This document shows positions 49,393 to 56,903 of a stretch of 56,903 bases of DNA, piece by piece. The stretch lies in contig JAFYPD010000062.1 of assembly GCA_017547685.1 (NCBI GenBank), forward strand, positions 1 through 56,903. The letters are read 5' to 3'. The translations under genes were made by a program, and so were the position numbers. Within the stretch, counting starts at the first letter, position 1. The number at the start of each line of letters is the position of its first letter. Under the pieces are notes generated by a model, which was not told the DNA's origin, did not search any database, and worked only from the letters and a program-made list of their open reading frames with translations. The DNA comes from Peptococcaceae bacterium (GTDB lineage: Bacteria; Bacillota; Peptococcia; Peptococcales; Peptococcaceae).

Positions 49393-52300
49393 ATGTTAAA
49401 AACAAACACAAAGAAAAAAATCTGCATGATACTGATTGTCAGCATGTTGTTTAGCATTCTGCCTGTCAGTGCCTTTGCGGAGGAAAACTCTACTGTAACA
49501 AGTGGTTCCTGTGGTGAAAATACGACCTGGCAATTTGATAGTGCGACAGGAACTCTTACAATTACCGGAAATGGTGACATGGATGATTACCTGTTAGAGG
49601 AAAGACCATGGGAAGATCATATTCAGAACATTGAAAAAATAGTGATTGAAGATGGTGTTACTTCTGTAGGTAGCAGTGCCTTTGACAATGCTACTGAATT
49701 AAAAAATGTTTCTTTAGCATCAACAGTTAAAAGTATTAACCATGGTGCATTTTCCGGTTGTCGGCAATTAAAAGAAATTACCATTCCTGAAAGTGTAACA
49801 ACAATCGAATCAGGGGCATTTGCAATAACAGGATTGACTAGTATTACTATTCCGGCGATTACAGAATTAAAGTATCGTGAAGATTCTGGTGCGGGCTATA
49901 CATTTTATGCATGTCATGATTTAAAGAATATTTATGTAGATGAAGAAAGCATTTTGTATTCTTCGAGAGACGGTGTTCTTTACAGTAAGGATGGAACTGA
50001 ACTGCTTTGTTATCCAGCCGGAAAAACAGCATCGGAATTTGTAATTCCAAATCATGTAACGCATATAGCAAATGAATCAATAGATTTGTGTGATTCTTTA
50101 GAAAGATTGGTATTTGGAGAAAATGTAGTTTATTGCGGTGGATTTGGCACTAATTATAATTTACAGAAAATTCAGCTGAATGAAGGTTTGCAGACCATTG
50201 CAGCAATGAGCTGTTTATCAGACAATCTGACAGAACCATTATATATTCCAGAAAGTGTTACATTTATTGGTGGTCAATTTGCAGCGTATGATAATGCAGA
50301 TGTATATTTTTATGGAAATGCCCCAGCGGTAGATGAACGTTTCAAAGATAGTGGAAATGAACTGACAGAAGATGTAATGCTATATTACATTGAAGGAAAA
50401 GCTGGTTGGTCTACTCCTAAATGGAATGGTTACAACACAAAAACATGGGAGGGTAATTCAGAAGAAGGCGAGACTGTTAAAATCACAAAGTTAAGTCCGG
50501 CCAATGGAGCTGAAAATGTTGGCTATAACAGTACTAATCCACCGCTTTTCAAGATTACATTTAATACAGAACCATCACGTATCAACGGGGAAGCAGTACA
50601 GCTGGATGAAACTAAAGAGCCATTCCGGATTTATCGGGCCAAAGATGACAAATTAATTTATGAGGAATCGACCGATACCGATAATACAGCTGGTTATAGC
50701 AGTAATATTACCTCTGCAACTGAGAGTAAAACAGTAACCATTAAGCCAACCAATCGTCATATCTTACTGGAGAAAGATACCGAGTATTATATTACCATTG
50801 GTGAAGGCTACATGAAGTTTGCGGATGGAAGTGTCAGCCCTGCTATCGAAAAGGGGGACTGGAGTTTTAGAACGAAAAATCCGGATGTCTCGATTGTCAG
50901 TGATATTACCATTAAAACCGGGGATGATGATACCAAGAATGCAGTCGTAACCGTAGAATGGAAAGACATTTGGTTTAAAGAGCCGGCGACGACCTATCGA
51001 CATGAGCTTGCATGTACAGCTATGGCATTAAGCGGCGCTGCTTATGTAGAGAATTCTAATAAACAGCCAGCACCTGATGCTATTCAGGATGCGTTAACTG
51101 GTTTTGGCTTCGAGGAAATTACCTCGTACAATTATGATAAAATTCGGTCAGAAGAACGAAATGACATGGTATCGTATACATTTGCAACGAAAAAAGATGT
51201 TTTTTTAGAGAATGAAGTATACAATTTGGTTGCAGTAATAGTAAAAGGTACTAGTGGCGATGAGGAATGGTATAGTAATTTCAATATGGGACTCGAAAAT
51301 CGTCATGAGGGTTTTAATACGGCTGAACTAGAATTATGGGCAGATTTAAGTATATATTTAAATGAACATAATCTGACAAGAGAAAATACAAAATTTATTG
51401 TAACGGGTCACAGCCGTGGTGCTGCGGTAGCTAATCTGATTGCACGAGATTTGAGTTATCCGGATATTGGAAAAGCAAGAGCCTATGCAGATAATGTGTA
51501 TGCATACACATTTGCAACTCCGGCAGTAACGACAGATGAAAATGCTACAGCGGAAAAATATTCCAATATTTTTAATGTTGTAAGTGGTGAAGATTTTGTA
51601 ACACGTGTACCATTGAAAATGTGGAATTATGGTCGATATGGAGTAGATTTGCTGCTTCCAAGCAGAAGCTACTATGGAAGAGACTATAATAAAGTATATA
51701 CTGCAATGACTTCTCAATATAATAGTTTGATTAATAAAGCATATGAACCGTATAATGGTACTCAGCAAGTAGATAATCTTGTAATGAATGTAATTAGAGT
51801 GGCACCAACCATAACAGCGTTTTATAAAAATATAAATCAAAATCTTGTAACGCCATCTATTTACTTTAATAGTCTGGCAGAGTATCTTGTGACAAAAAAT
51901 CTAGATACATTTGTTGCATGTACTATTAGTAATGAATATATACCAATCACTGCATTTTTTATAGCGAATCATTTAGTTGATAAACGTGTATTTGCGGCTC
52001 ACAGCATGGCAACTTATTACAGCTGGCTGGATAGCTGCAGTGCCGAAGAACTCTTTGGTGATGCTAATGCAAGCACAGTCTACTGGTTTAAGCGTGCAAC
52101 GATTGCCTGCCCGGTTGATGTGTATGTATATGATGAAGGCGGTAATCTGGTAGCAAGTGTCGTGGATGAGACAGTGGGCGCAAATACACTGGCAGTAAGT
52201 GTAGAAGACGGTATAAAAACTATCGATATGCCGAATGATCAGGAATATACGATTAAAATTGTAGCAACTGATAAAGGTACTGTAACATATACCATTGAGG

Positions 52301-53148
52301 AAAATAAGGCTACGGCTGATGGCAATGATGTTCTTCGCACGATTCGGTTTAATAATATTGCAATTGAATCGGGGGACGAACTGAACGGTGAAGTGAATGA
52401 CGATACGTATACAGCTTCTAAAAATTATGCATTAACGAAAAACGATGGTACGGATGAGGAAACCGTTATTTATTCGGATTATGACAGCAAAACTCAATCT
52501 AATCCTTCTTCTCCATCCTCCGGTTCTGGTGGTGGCTTCAGTGGGGTATACAATTATCCGATAAAAGTGGATAAAGTAGACGGAGCGGAAATTGTTCTAA
52601 GCGATGAATATGCGTCCAAAGGTGAGGATGTAAGTATTCTCGTAAAACCTGATACAGGGAAAGAAGTCGGTGAAGTTACAGTTACAGATGCACGGGGTAA
52701 TGTTCTTAGCGTAACAAAAACAGCGGATAACCAGTACAGCTTTACAATGCCTTCTGGCAAAGTTAATGTACAGGTAAACGTAAAAGATGCAGAATATGAT
52801 TTGCGCATTGTGATGCAGATTCAGAATAAAAATATTCTGGCGGGTGACAAAACAATCGTGAATGATGTGGCACCAGTTATAGTGGATGACCGTACTCTGG
52901 TTCCAATTCGTGTTGTAACAGAACTTTTAGGAGGTTCTGCGCATTGGGATGCGGCCACTCGTACAGTAACTTTAATAATTGATGGTAAAGTATTATCCAT
53001 GACTATTGATAAACCGATTCCTGGCTTTGGAACCTCGGCTGTCATTATGAATAGTCGTACTTATGTGCCAGTGCGTTATGTGATGGAAGCATTAGGTGCC
53101 GATGTGGAGTGGATTTCAACCAGTCAGCAGGTTGTGATTGAAAAATGA
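49393..53148 (+). CDS. Secreted LRR / lipase-like / copper amine oxidase-like-domain protein
   Basis: A 1251-residue secreted protein. Signal peptide 1-29 (ends LPVSAFAEE). Then BspA-type leucine-rich repeats (about 75-310, such as ITIPESVTTIESGAF), an Ig-like domain (about 370-490), and a class 3 lipase-like hydrolase with Ser674 in GHSRG, Asp734 in SGEDFVTRVP and His870 in AHSMATYY, a plausible triad. After a Ser/Gly linker and a beta domain, a copper amine oxidase-like N-domain repeat (about 1160-1251; LVPIRVVTELLGG, YVPVRYVMEALGA) probably binds cell wall. Likely surface lipase or esterase/adhesin. Upstream repeats may allow control by the AgrA-like regulator. Confidence 0.88.
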   Translation: MLKTNTKKKICMILIVSMLFSILPVSAFAEENSTVTSGSCGENTTWQFDSATGTLTITGNGDMDDYLLEERPWEDHIQNIEKIVIEDGVTSVGSSAFDNATELKNVSLASTVKSINHGAFSGCRQLKEITIPESVTTIESGAFAITGLTSITIPAITELKYREDSGAGYTFYACHDLKNIYVDEESILYSSRDGVLYSKDGTELLCYPAGKTASEFVIPNHVTHIANESIDLCDSLERLVFGENVVYCGGFGTNYNLQKIQLNEGLQTIAAMSCLSDNLTEPLYIPESVTFIGGQFAAYDNADVYFYGNAPAVDERFKDSGNELTEDVMLYYIEGKAGWSTPKWNGYNTKTWEGNSEEGETVKITKLSPANGAENVGYNSTNPPLFKITFNTEPSRINGEAVQLDETKEPFRIYRAKDDKLIYEESTDTDNTAGYSSNITSATESKTVTIKPTNRHILLEKDTEYYITIGEGYMKFADGSVSPAIEKGDWSFRTKNPDVSIVSDITIKTGDDDTKNAVVTVEWKDIWFKEPATTYRHELACTAMALSGAAYVENSNKQPAPDAIQDALTGFGFEEITSYNYDKIRSEERNDMVSYTFATKKDVFLENEVYNLVAVIVKGTSGDEEWYSNFNMGLENRHEGFNTAELELWADLSIYLNEHNLTRENTKFIVTGHSRGAAVANLIARDLSYPDIGKARAYADNVYAYTFATPAVTTDENATAEKYSNIFNVVSGEDFVTRVPLKMWNYGRYGVDLLLPSRSYYGRDYNKVYTAMTSQYNSLINKAYEPYNGTQQVDNLVMNVIRVAPTITAFYKNINQNLVTPSIYFNSLAEYLVTKNLDTFVACTISNEYIPITAFFIANHLVDKRVFAAHSMATYYSWLDSCSAEELFGDANASTVYWFKRATIACPVDVYVYDEGGNLVASVVDETVGANTLAVSVEDGIKTIDMPNDQEYTIKIVATDKGTVTYTIEENKATADGNDVLRTIRFNNIAIESGDELNGEVNDDTYTASKNYALTKNDGTDEETVIYSDYDSKTQSNPSSPSSGSGGGFSGVYNYPIKVDKVDGAEIVLSDEYASKGEDVSILVKPDTGKEVGEVTVTDARGNVLSVTKTADNQYSFTMPSGKVNVQVNVKDAEYDLRIVMQIQNKNILAGDKTIVNDVAPVIVDDRTLVPIRVVTELLGGSAHWDAATRTVTLIIDGKVLSMTIDKPIPGFGTSAVIMNSRTYVPVRYVMEALGADVEWISTSQQVVIEK

Positions 53149-53271
53149 ATTAATCTGTCATTGATGGGCATGAGTCCAGTTCAATATAGAGAAAGTTTAG
53201 GGATTGCATGCTGAGAAAATCCAGGAAAATCTCCGTACTCCCTTTTCAAACTTTTCTTTCCGGCGTTGACA

Positions 53272-53327
53272 AAACCTCCCTCAGTAAAGTGGATTTTAAC
53301 AAAAATCTATTTTACTGAGGGAGGTTT
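53272..53327 (+). terminator. Large bidirectional terminator
   Basis: A perfect 17-base inverted repeat, 53272-53288 with 53311-53327, extended inward by TGGATTTT/AAAATCTA. It lies between two convergent genes. Confidence 0.85.
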
Positions 53328-53348
53328 CTCGTTTGGGGATAGAATGGA

Positions 53349-54272
53349 TTACCTTGTTATATTTATTCTCTTATGATCAGATAAATATGCTTCTGTATCA
53401 TTTAACAAGCTATATTCAAATATTTTGTATTGTGTTGCTAGTGACGGAGAAACTGGCTGACCAGTGGCATCTTTGTAATGAGTGATGATTAATGTACTGC
53501 CTTGATGTTGCATATGAACAGATGGTTCTGGCTGCGGCTCATGATTATAGATATGCTGATTAAAATGCGATTTTAATTGCAGGATGCTGGCAGCATTGTA
53601 GTTAAAGATGTCTGTATAGAGAGTAACTTTTGTATAATCATGTGTGGCGCTATATTTAATATTGTCCAGTAAAGACAGTTTGTGATTCAGTGATGGAAAA
53701 TAGTTTGTGTTGTACCACATTTGCCAGCATGCTGGGAACCAGATGTCTTCATTGAAAAAGTGCTTTTTCAATATATTTTCAGTAAGCGACTCAGCGTTAT
53801 ATTTTGTTTGCTGTATGTGCCGATAAAATTTAGGAGAAATATCAGAATAGTTCATCAGAAATTCGCCGTAATGGCAGATATAAGCTGTATAGGAAGCATG
53901 CATCTGAAAGCTTTTTTCAATATTAGAAAGGATAAAGTTTTCGTTTTTGATATAGGTTTCATATGGAACAAGAAAACTGATGATACAGTGTTTATTCAGG
54001 CGAACAATGGAACAGTAGTCTTCCCCGGATAATTCGACAAAGAAATTATTGGCTGAAAGTTTTTTTACTGCAGGCATAAAATTGCTGAAGGAATATTTTT
54101 TTAATGTTGTGAATAAATACTGTTCTTTTCGATGTTTCCATAAATCTCTCTGCGGATAATTACGGATAAAATATTTGTTTACATCCAGCAATTGAAGCAT
54201 GGAGGGAAACCAGTCGGTATAAATGAGTTTTGGTGCAACGCATAATTTGACTACAATTTTATTTTCACACAT
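53349..54272 (-). CDS. Uncharacterised protein divergent from an XRE regulator
   Basis: A 307-residue soluble protein, rich in Tyr, Phe, Asn and His, without signal peptide or membrane helices. The pattern is mixed alpha/beta. No family motif was recognised. ATG 54272 has AAAGGAG upstream; the extension to 54362 has no site. The gene is AT-rich compared with the core region and divergent from a small XRE regulator, next to a large YD-repeat protein. An immunity or defence role is possible from position only. Confidence 0.75.
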   Translation of the reverse strand: MCENKIVVKLCVAPKLIYTDWFPSMLQLLDVNKYFIRNYPQRDLWKHRKEQYLFTTLKKYSFSNFMPAVKKLSANNFFVELSGEDYCSIVRLNKHCIISFLVPYETYIKNENFILSNIEKSFQMHASYTAYICHYGEFLMNYSDISPKFYRHIQQTKYNAESLTENILKKHFFNEDIWFPACWQMWYNTNYFPSLNHKLSLLDNIKYSATHDYTKVTLYTDIFNYNAASILQLKSHFNQHIYNHEPQPEPSVHMQHQGSTLIITHYKDATGQPVSPSLATQYKIFEYSLLNDTEAYLSDHKRINITR

Positions 54273-54421
54273 GCTGCGCTCCTTTAAATCTGTAATTACA
54301 AAACTATAATACATTTTATTAGAATGAATTTCAATACAAAAATACATTCTGACACAACTCATGTGAATTTTGAAAATGGGTTATCATAGTATCAAATGAT
54401 GTTTGTGCAGAGGTGTTTTTC

Positions 54422-54739
54422 TTGGATGTTGCAGAGTTTATTAGAAAGAGGATAACCGAGCTACGCTTGAAAAAGAATGTATCTGAAAGACAGATGTCTG
54501 TTGATTTAGGAATGGGTGAAAACTATATTCAGGGCATCACTTCTGGAAATTCATTACCGTCACTTAAGGTGTTAGAAAAAATAGCTGGCTATTTCGAGTT
54601 GACGCTTAGTGAGTTCTTTTACGAAAATGAAAAGACGGCATTGGTTCAAACAGCTGCACAAATGATGACAGAGTTAAATGAAGAGGACATTATATTTGTA
54701 ATTTCCCTGATAAAACGGCTGAATAATGAGAAAGGGTAA
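54422..54739 (+). CDS. XRE-family helix-turn-helix regulator
   Basis: A 105-residue regulator with an HTH_3 domain (about 5-60: RKRITELRLKKNVSERQMSVDLGMG...SLPSLKVLEKIAGYF) and a short helical tail. TTG 54422 follows AGAGG by 8 bases; GTG 54413 overlaps that site. It may control the divergent unknown gene or the secreted YD-repeat protein. Confidence 0.88.
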   Translation: MDVAEFIRKRITELRLKKNVSERQMSVDLGMGENYIQGITSGNSLPSLKVLEKIAGYFELTLSEFFYENEKTALVQTAAQMMTELNEEDIIFVISLIKRLNNEKG

Positions 54740-54786
54740 ATCGGTACCGTATAAAGCAAACCTGTACTCTAAATAAGATTTTTATG

Positions 54787-54838
54787 AAAAAACATGCTAT
54801 ATTCAATTTGCAAAGATTGGATATAACATGTTTTTTTA
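54787..54838 (+). terminator. Terminator after the XRE gene
   Basis: AAAAAACATG (54787-54796) pairs with CATGTTTTTT (54827-54836), and TATATTCAAT (54798-54807) with ATTGGATATA (54816-54825). Confidence 0.85.
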
Positions 54839-54948
54839 TTTTGCCCGAATATCTATTCAGGCAAGACAATATCCGATTTTTAATAAACGGGAGAGGGGGA
54901 CAGTAGCGAGAAGTTATAGCTGAAAATAGAATGAAGGAGGTTTTTTAT

Positions 54949-56903
54949 ATGAACACATTTCAAAAGTCAAAGAAAGGCGTAGCCTTATTTGTACTGATTA
55001 TGTTTTTATGTACACTGACGCCAGTCAGTGCTTTTGCTGCGGAACCATCGGACAATGATATAGTCCCAATGGCAGAAAGCGGCGGCCCAAGTATTGAAGG
55101 GTTTAAGTATTTTAAGATTAATTCAGGCAGAGCATATTTTAATGCGTCAACTTGTATGGCAAAAGATATGTTAAACTGGTACTATGCTCCCATCAGTTTA
55201 AACGATATTGGCGTTATATCGTTTGCAATACAAATCACACAGCCAGTGGATTTGAAGGTATACAAAGCCAGTGACGATTATTGTTCTGAATATAATGCCA
55301 AAGAAGACAGCATGGTTTTGAAGAAAAATGTTCAATTAGGCGGCAGCTATGAAGACCAATTCTGTGCTGAATTTTTAGGATATATCCAAGGTTATGAAAT
55401 TCGGGGCGTGAATTCCCAGGAGGATATGAGTGAAGAAGACTTTCAGAGACTCCTGACCGAAATCGCTAACGGTGAAAAAGAAAATTTAAAAGATTATTAT
55501 AAAAATAAACGTGTACAAGGCTATACAGAGCAGGTATTTGAAGGCGGCCGGTCTTTGTTCGGATTATTGGCATTGAATGAAGATAACACAACGGGTGACG
55601 CTTTAGAAGTAACTTCCAGCAGTAGTCTGGCCTTTGAAATTACCGAAGACATGACCACTGAGCAGGCGATGCAATTGGTGGCGCTGGCAGAAGAAACGGA
55701 ACCGGAATATACGCCGATTGATTTTTTCCACAATCAGATTGCCTGGGATGGTACGGTAGTAGATGAGAATGGTGAAAATCCGCAAAAGCTGGAGCCAGAC
55801 CAAAATTATATTATTGTACTGGAACCAAGCCTGCCGGCTATGAATCAGTATAGAAGCTATGTGGCCTTTCGAACCTCAAATACGCCATTAGATGAAGTAC
55901 TGAAAAATGCGGTGGAATTTGAACAATTATTCCAGATGAAAACCGGTGACCCGGTAGATTTATTAACAGGCGCTTTCACATGGGAATATACCGATATTTC
56001 TATGTATGGAGATGAGGATTTACCATATACCAGATATTATAATTCTACAGCAGCCGAGAAAGTGGGCCGGTTAGGCTATGGCTGGAGCGATAACTATAGC
56101 TATCAGGTCAATATGGAGCAACTGTATGCGGAAGTTGTATTCCCGGGAAGCCAGACTTTATATTTTGAACTGGGCTATGATGGGCGTTACAAATCCAAGC
56201 CAGGCTCAGCCTTTACTTTTGAAGAAGGCGGCAGCGGTTATGTACTGACCCATAAAGACGGCACCGTATACGACTTTAATGCAGATGGTAACATTGTGAG
56301 CATTACAAAGCTGAACGGCGATGTAACAAGCTTTACCTATAACGGAGATAAGCTGAGCAGCGTTTCCACCGATACTGGTACTCTGAATTTCTCCTATTCC
56401 GGCGACTACGTAAGCACAGTTACCGACAGCACCGGCAGAAGCGTGACCTTCAGTTACAGTGACGATAACTTAATCAGCGCAGTCAATCCAGACGCTGATG
56501 ATTTACAGTACACTTATGATGCATATCACAGAATGTTAACCATTCAGAACTTTAACGGGGATGTGTATCTGTCCAATGTATATGATGACAAGGACAGAGT
56601 GGTGGAACAGTATGTAGAAGGGGAAGGCAATTTCTACTTTACCTATGACGGGGAATCGAGAGTGAATACCTGTACCGGTGAAAATGGCTACTTCCAGAGC
56701 ATTGAGTACGATGTATTCTATCGCATTATCTCGGATACCACCAATGACGGCACAGAATACTTTACCTATAACGAAAAGAACGAGCGTACAAGCTATACCA
56801 ACCGTCTGGGTCATACCTGGCAGTATGGACATGATGAGAATGGCAATGTTACCAGCATTACCTATCCGAACGGTGCAACCGAGTTTTTCGATTATGACGC
56901 AAA
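54949..56903 (+). CDS. Secreted YD-repeat (RHS-like) protein, 3'-truncated
   Basis: The frame opens at ATG 54949 (AAGGAGG 9 bases upstream) and is still open at the right edge, showing 651 codons. Signal peptide about 1-32 (LCTLTPVSAFAAEPS), very like the LRR-lipase protein's leader. Residues about 40-320 are a unique N-terminal region. GDPVDLLTGAF at residue 333 opens a DUF6531-type RHS domain, followed by YD repeats (YDFNADGNIVSITK, FTYNGDKLSSV, YTYDAYHRM, YFTYDGESRV). RHS proteins often form a shell around a C-terminal toxin, which would lie outside the window. Confidence 0.9.
   Translation, partial: MNTFQKSKKGVALFVLIMFLCTLTPVSAFAAEPSDNDIVPMAESGGPSIEGFKYFKINSGRAYFNASTCMAKDMLNWYYAPISLNDIGVISFAIQITQPVDLKVYKASDDYCSEYNAKEDSMVLKKNVQLGGSYEDQFCAEFLGYIQGYEIRGVNSQEDMSEEDFQRLLTEIANGEKENLKDYYKNKRVQGYTEQVFEGGRSLFGLLALNEDNTTGDALEVTSSSSLAFEITEDMTTEQAMQLVALAEETEPEYTPIDFFHNQIAWDGTVVDENGENPQKLEPDQNYIIVLEPSLPAMNQYRSYVAFRTSNTPLDEVLKNAVEFEQLFQMKTGDPVDLLTGAFTWEYTDISMYGDEDLPYTRYYNSTAAEKVGRLGYGWSDNYSYQVNMEQLYAEVVFPGSQTLYFELGYDGRYKSKPGSAFTFEEGGSGYVLTHKDGTVYDFNADGNIVSITKLNGDVTSFTYNGDKLSSVSTDTGTLNFSYSGDYVSTVTDSTGRSVTFSYSDDNLISAVNPDADDLQYTYDAYHRMLTIQNFNGDVYLSNVYDDKDRVVEQYVEGEGNFYFTYDGESRVNTCTGENGYFQSIEYDVFYRIISDTTNDGTEYFTYNEKNERTSYTNRLGHTWQYGHDENGNVTSITYPNGATEFFDYDA

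Noticed and set aside
1-56903. CRISPR arrays, tRNA or rRNA genes, complete insertion sequences
   Set aside because: No regularly spaced repeats, cloverleaf-like sequences, rRNA segments or transposase frames were seen by eye.

Overview
The window reads as chromosomal DNA of an anaerobic, probably spore-forming Bacillota (Clostridia-like, possibly Negativicutes). Supporting signs are sporulation genes yqfC and yqfD, an agr-type peptide quorum-sensing pair, rubrerythrin/rubredoxin fusions, a Desulfovibrio-type molybdenum aldehyde oxidoreductase, strong AGGAGG-type ribosome sites, and frequent TTG starts. Species cannot be fixed from sequence alone. Genes are dense and mostly intact, and neighbouring operons are separated by clear hairpins.

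Layout. (1) 1-604: the 3' part of agrB and a complete agrD. (2) 991-3662, minus strand: three molybdenum-cofactor accessory genes (unknown small protein, xdhC, molybdopterin-binding protein), divergent from (3) 3829-14648, plus strand: aldehyde oxidoreductase Mop, an internal hairpin terminator, then eight tightly overlapping genes. These are a FAD/dicluster Fe-S/CCG-domain oxidoreductase, a small Cys redox protein, a methyltransferase, a C-GCAxxG-C-C protein, an NTP-transferase/HD fusion, a Cys-rich radical SAM protein, an AMP-dependent CoA-ligase-like protein and a histidine phosphatase. The set corresponds to the uncharacterised group known from Desulfovibrio vulgaris as the DVU_1551-1559 families. 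It is the best candidate here for an undescribed biochemical system. (4) 14743-16574, minus: ferredoxin-rubredoxin-rubrerythrin fusion plus a double-rubredoxin protein. (5) 16775-19776: PadR regulator with a FtsW/RodA-like partner, a copper-chaperone-like HMA protein and a LysR regulator. (6) 19910-26612: split transketolase, a second LysR, an alkaline-phosphatase-superfamily enzyme and an SLC13 transporter, together suggesting an unassigned catabolic locus.

(7) 26790-38131: conserved core: yetF-like gene, yqfC, yqfD, phoH, pgpH/yqfF, ybeY, corC-like gene, cdd, era, a CPBP protease, rlmD-type methyltransferase and a small TPR-like protein. (8) 38132-43300: a possibly structured leader before a TPR protein, then a TIGR04076 protein, a DUF1295 membrane protein, a thioredoxin/CcdA pair, an SDR enzyme and a nested inverted-repeat element. 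(9) 43596-47027: pyruvate carboxylase. (10) 47201-56903: AT-richer surface/signalling region with an AgrA/AgrC-like pair, a 1251-residue secreted LRR-lipase-copper-amine-oxidase-like protein, an unknown protein divergent from an XRE regulator, and the start of a large secreted YD-repeat (RHS-like) protein cut by the right edge.

Functional picture: Mop oxidises an aldehyde at a molybdopterin centre, while XdhC, the molybdopterin-binding protein and probably the NTP transferase supply and finish its cofactor. The remaining operon members have no established joint function. The right end looks like a cell-surface interaction region controlled by peptide-type signalling.
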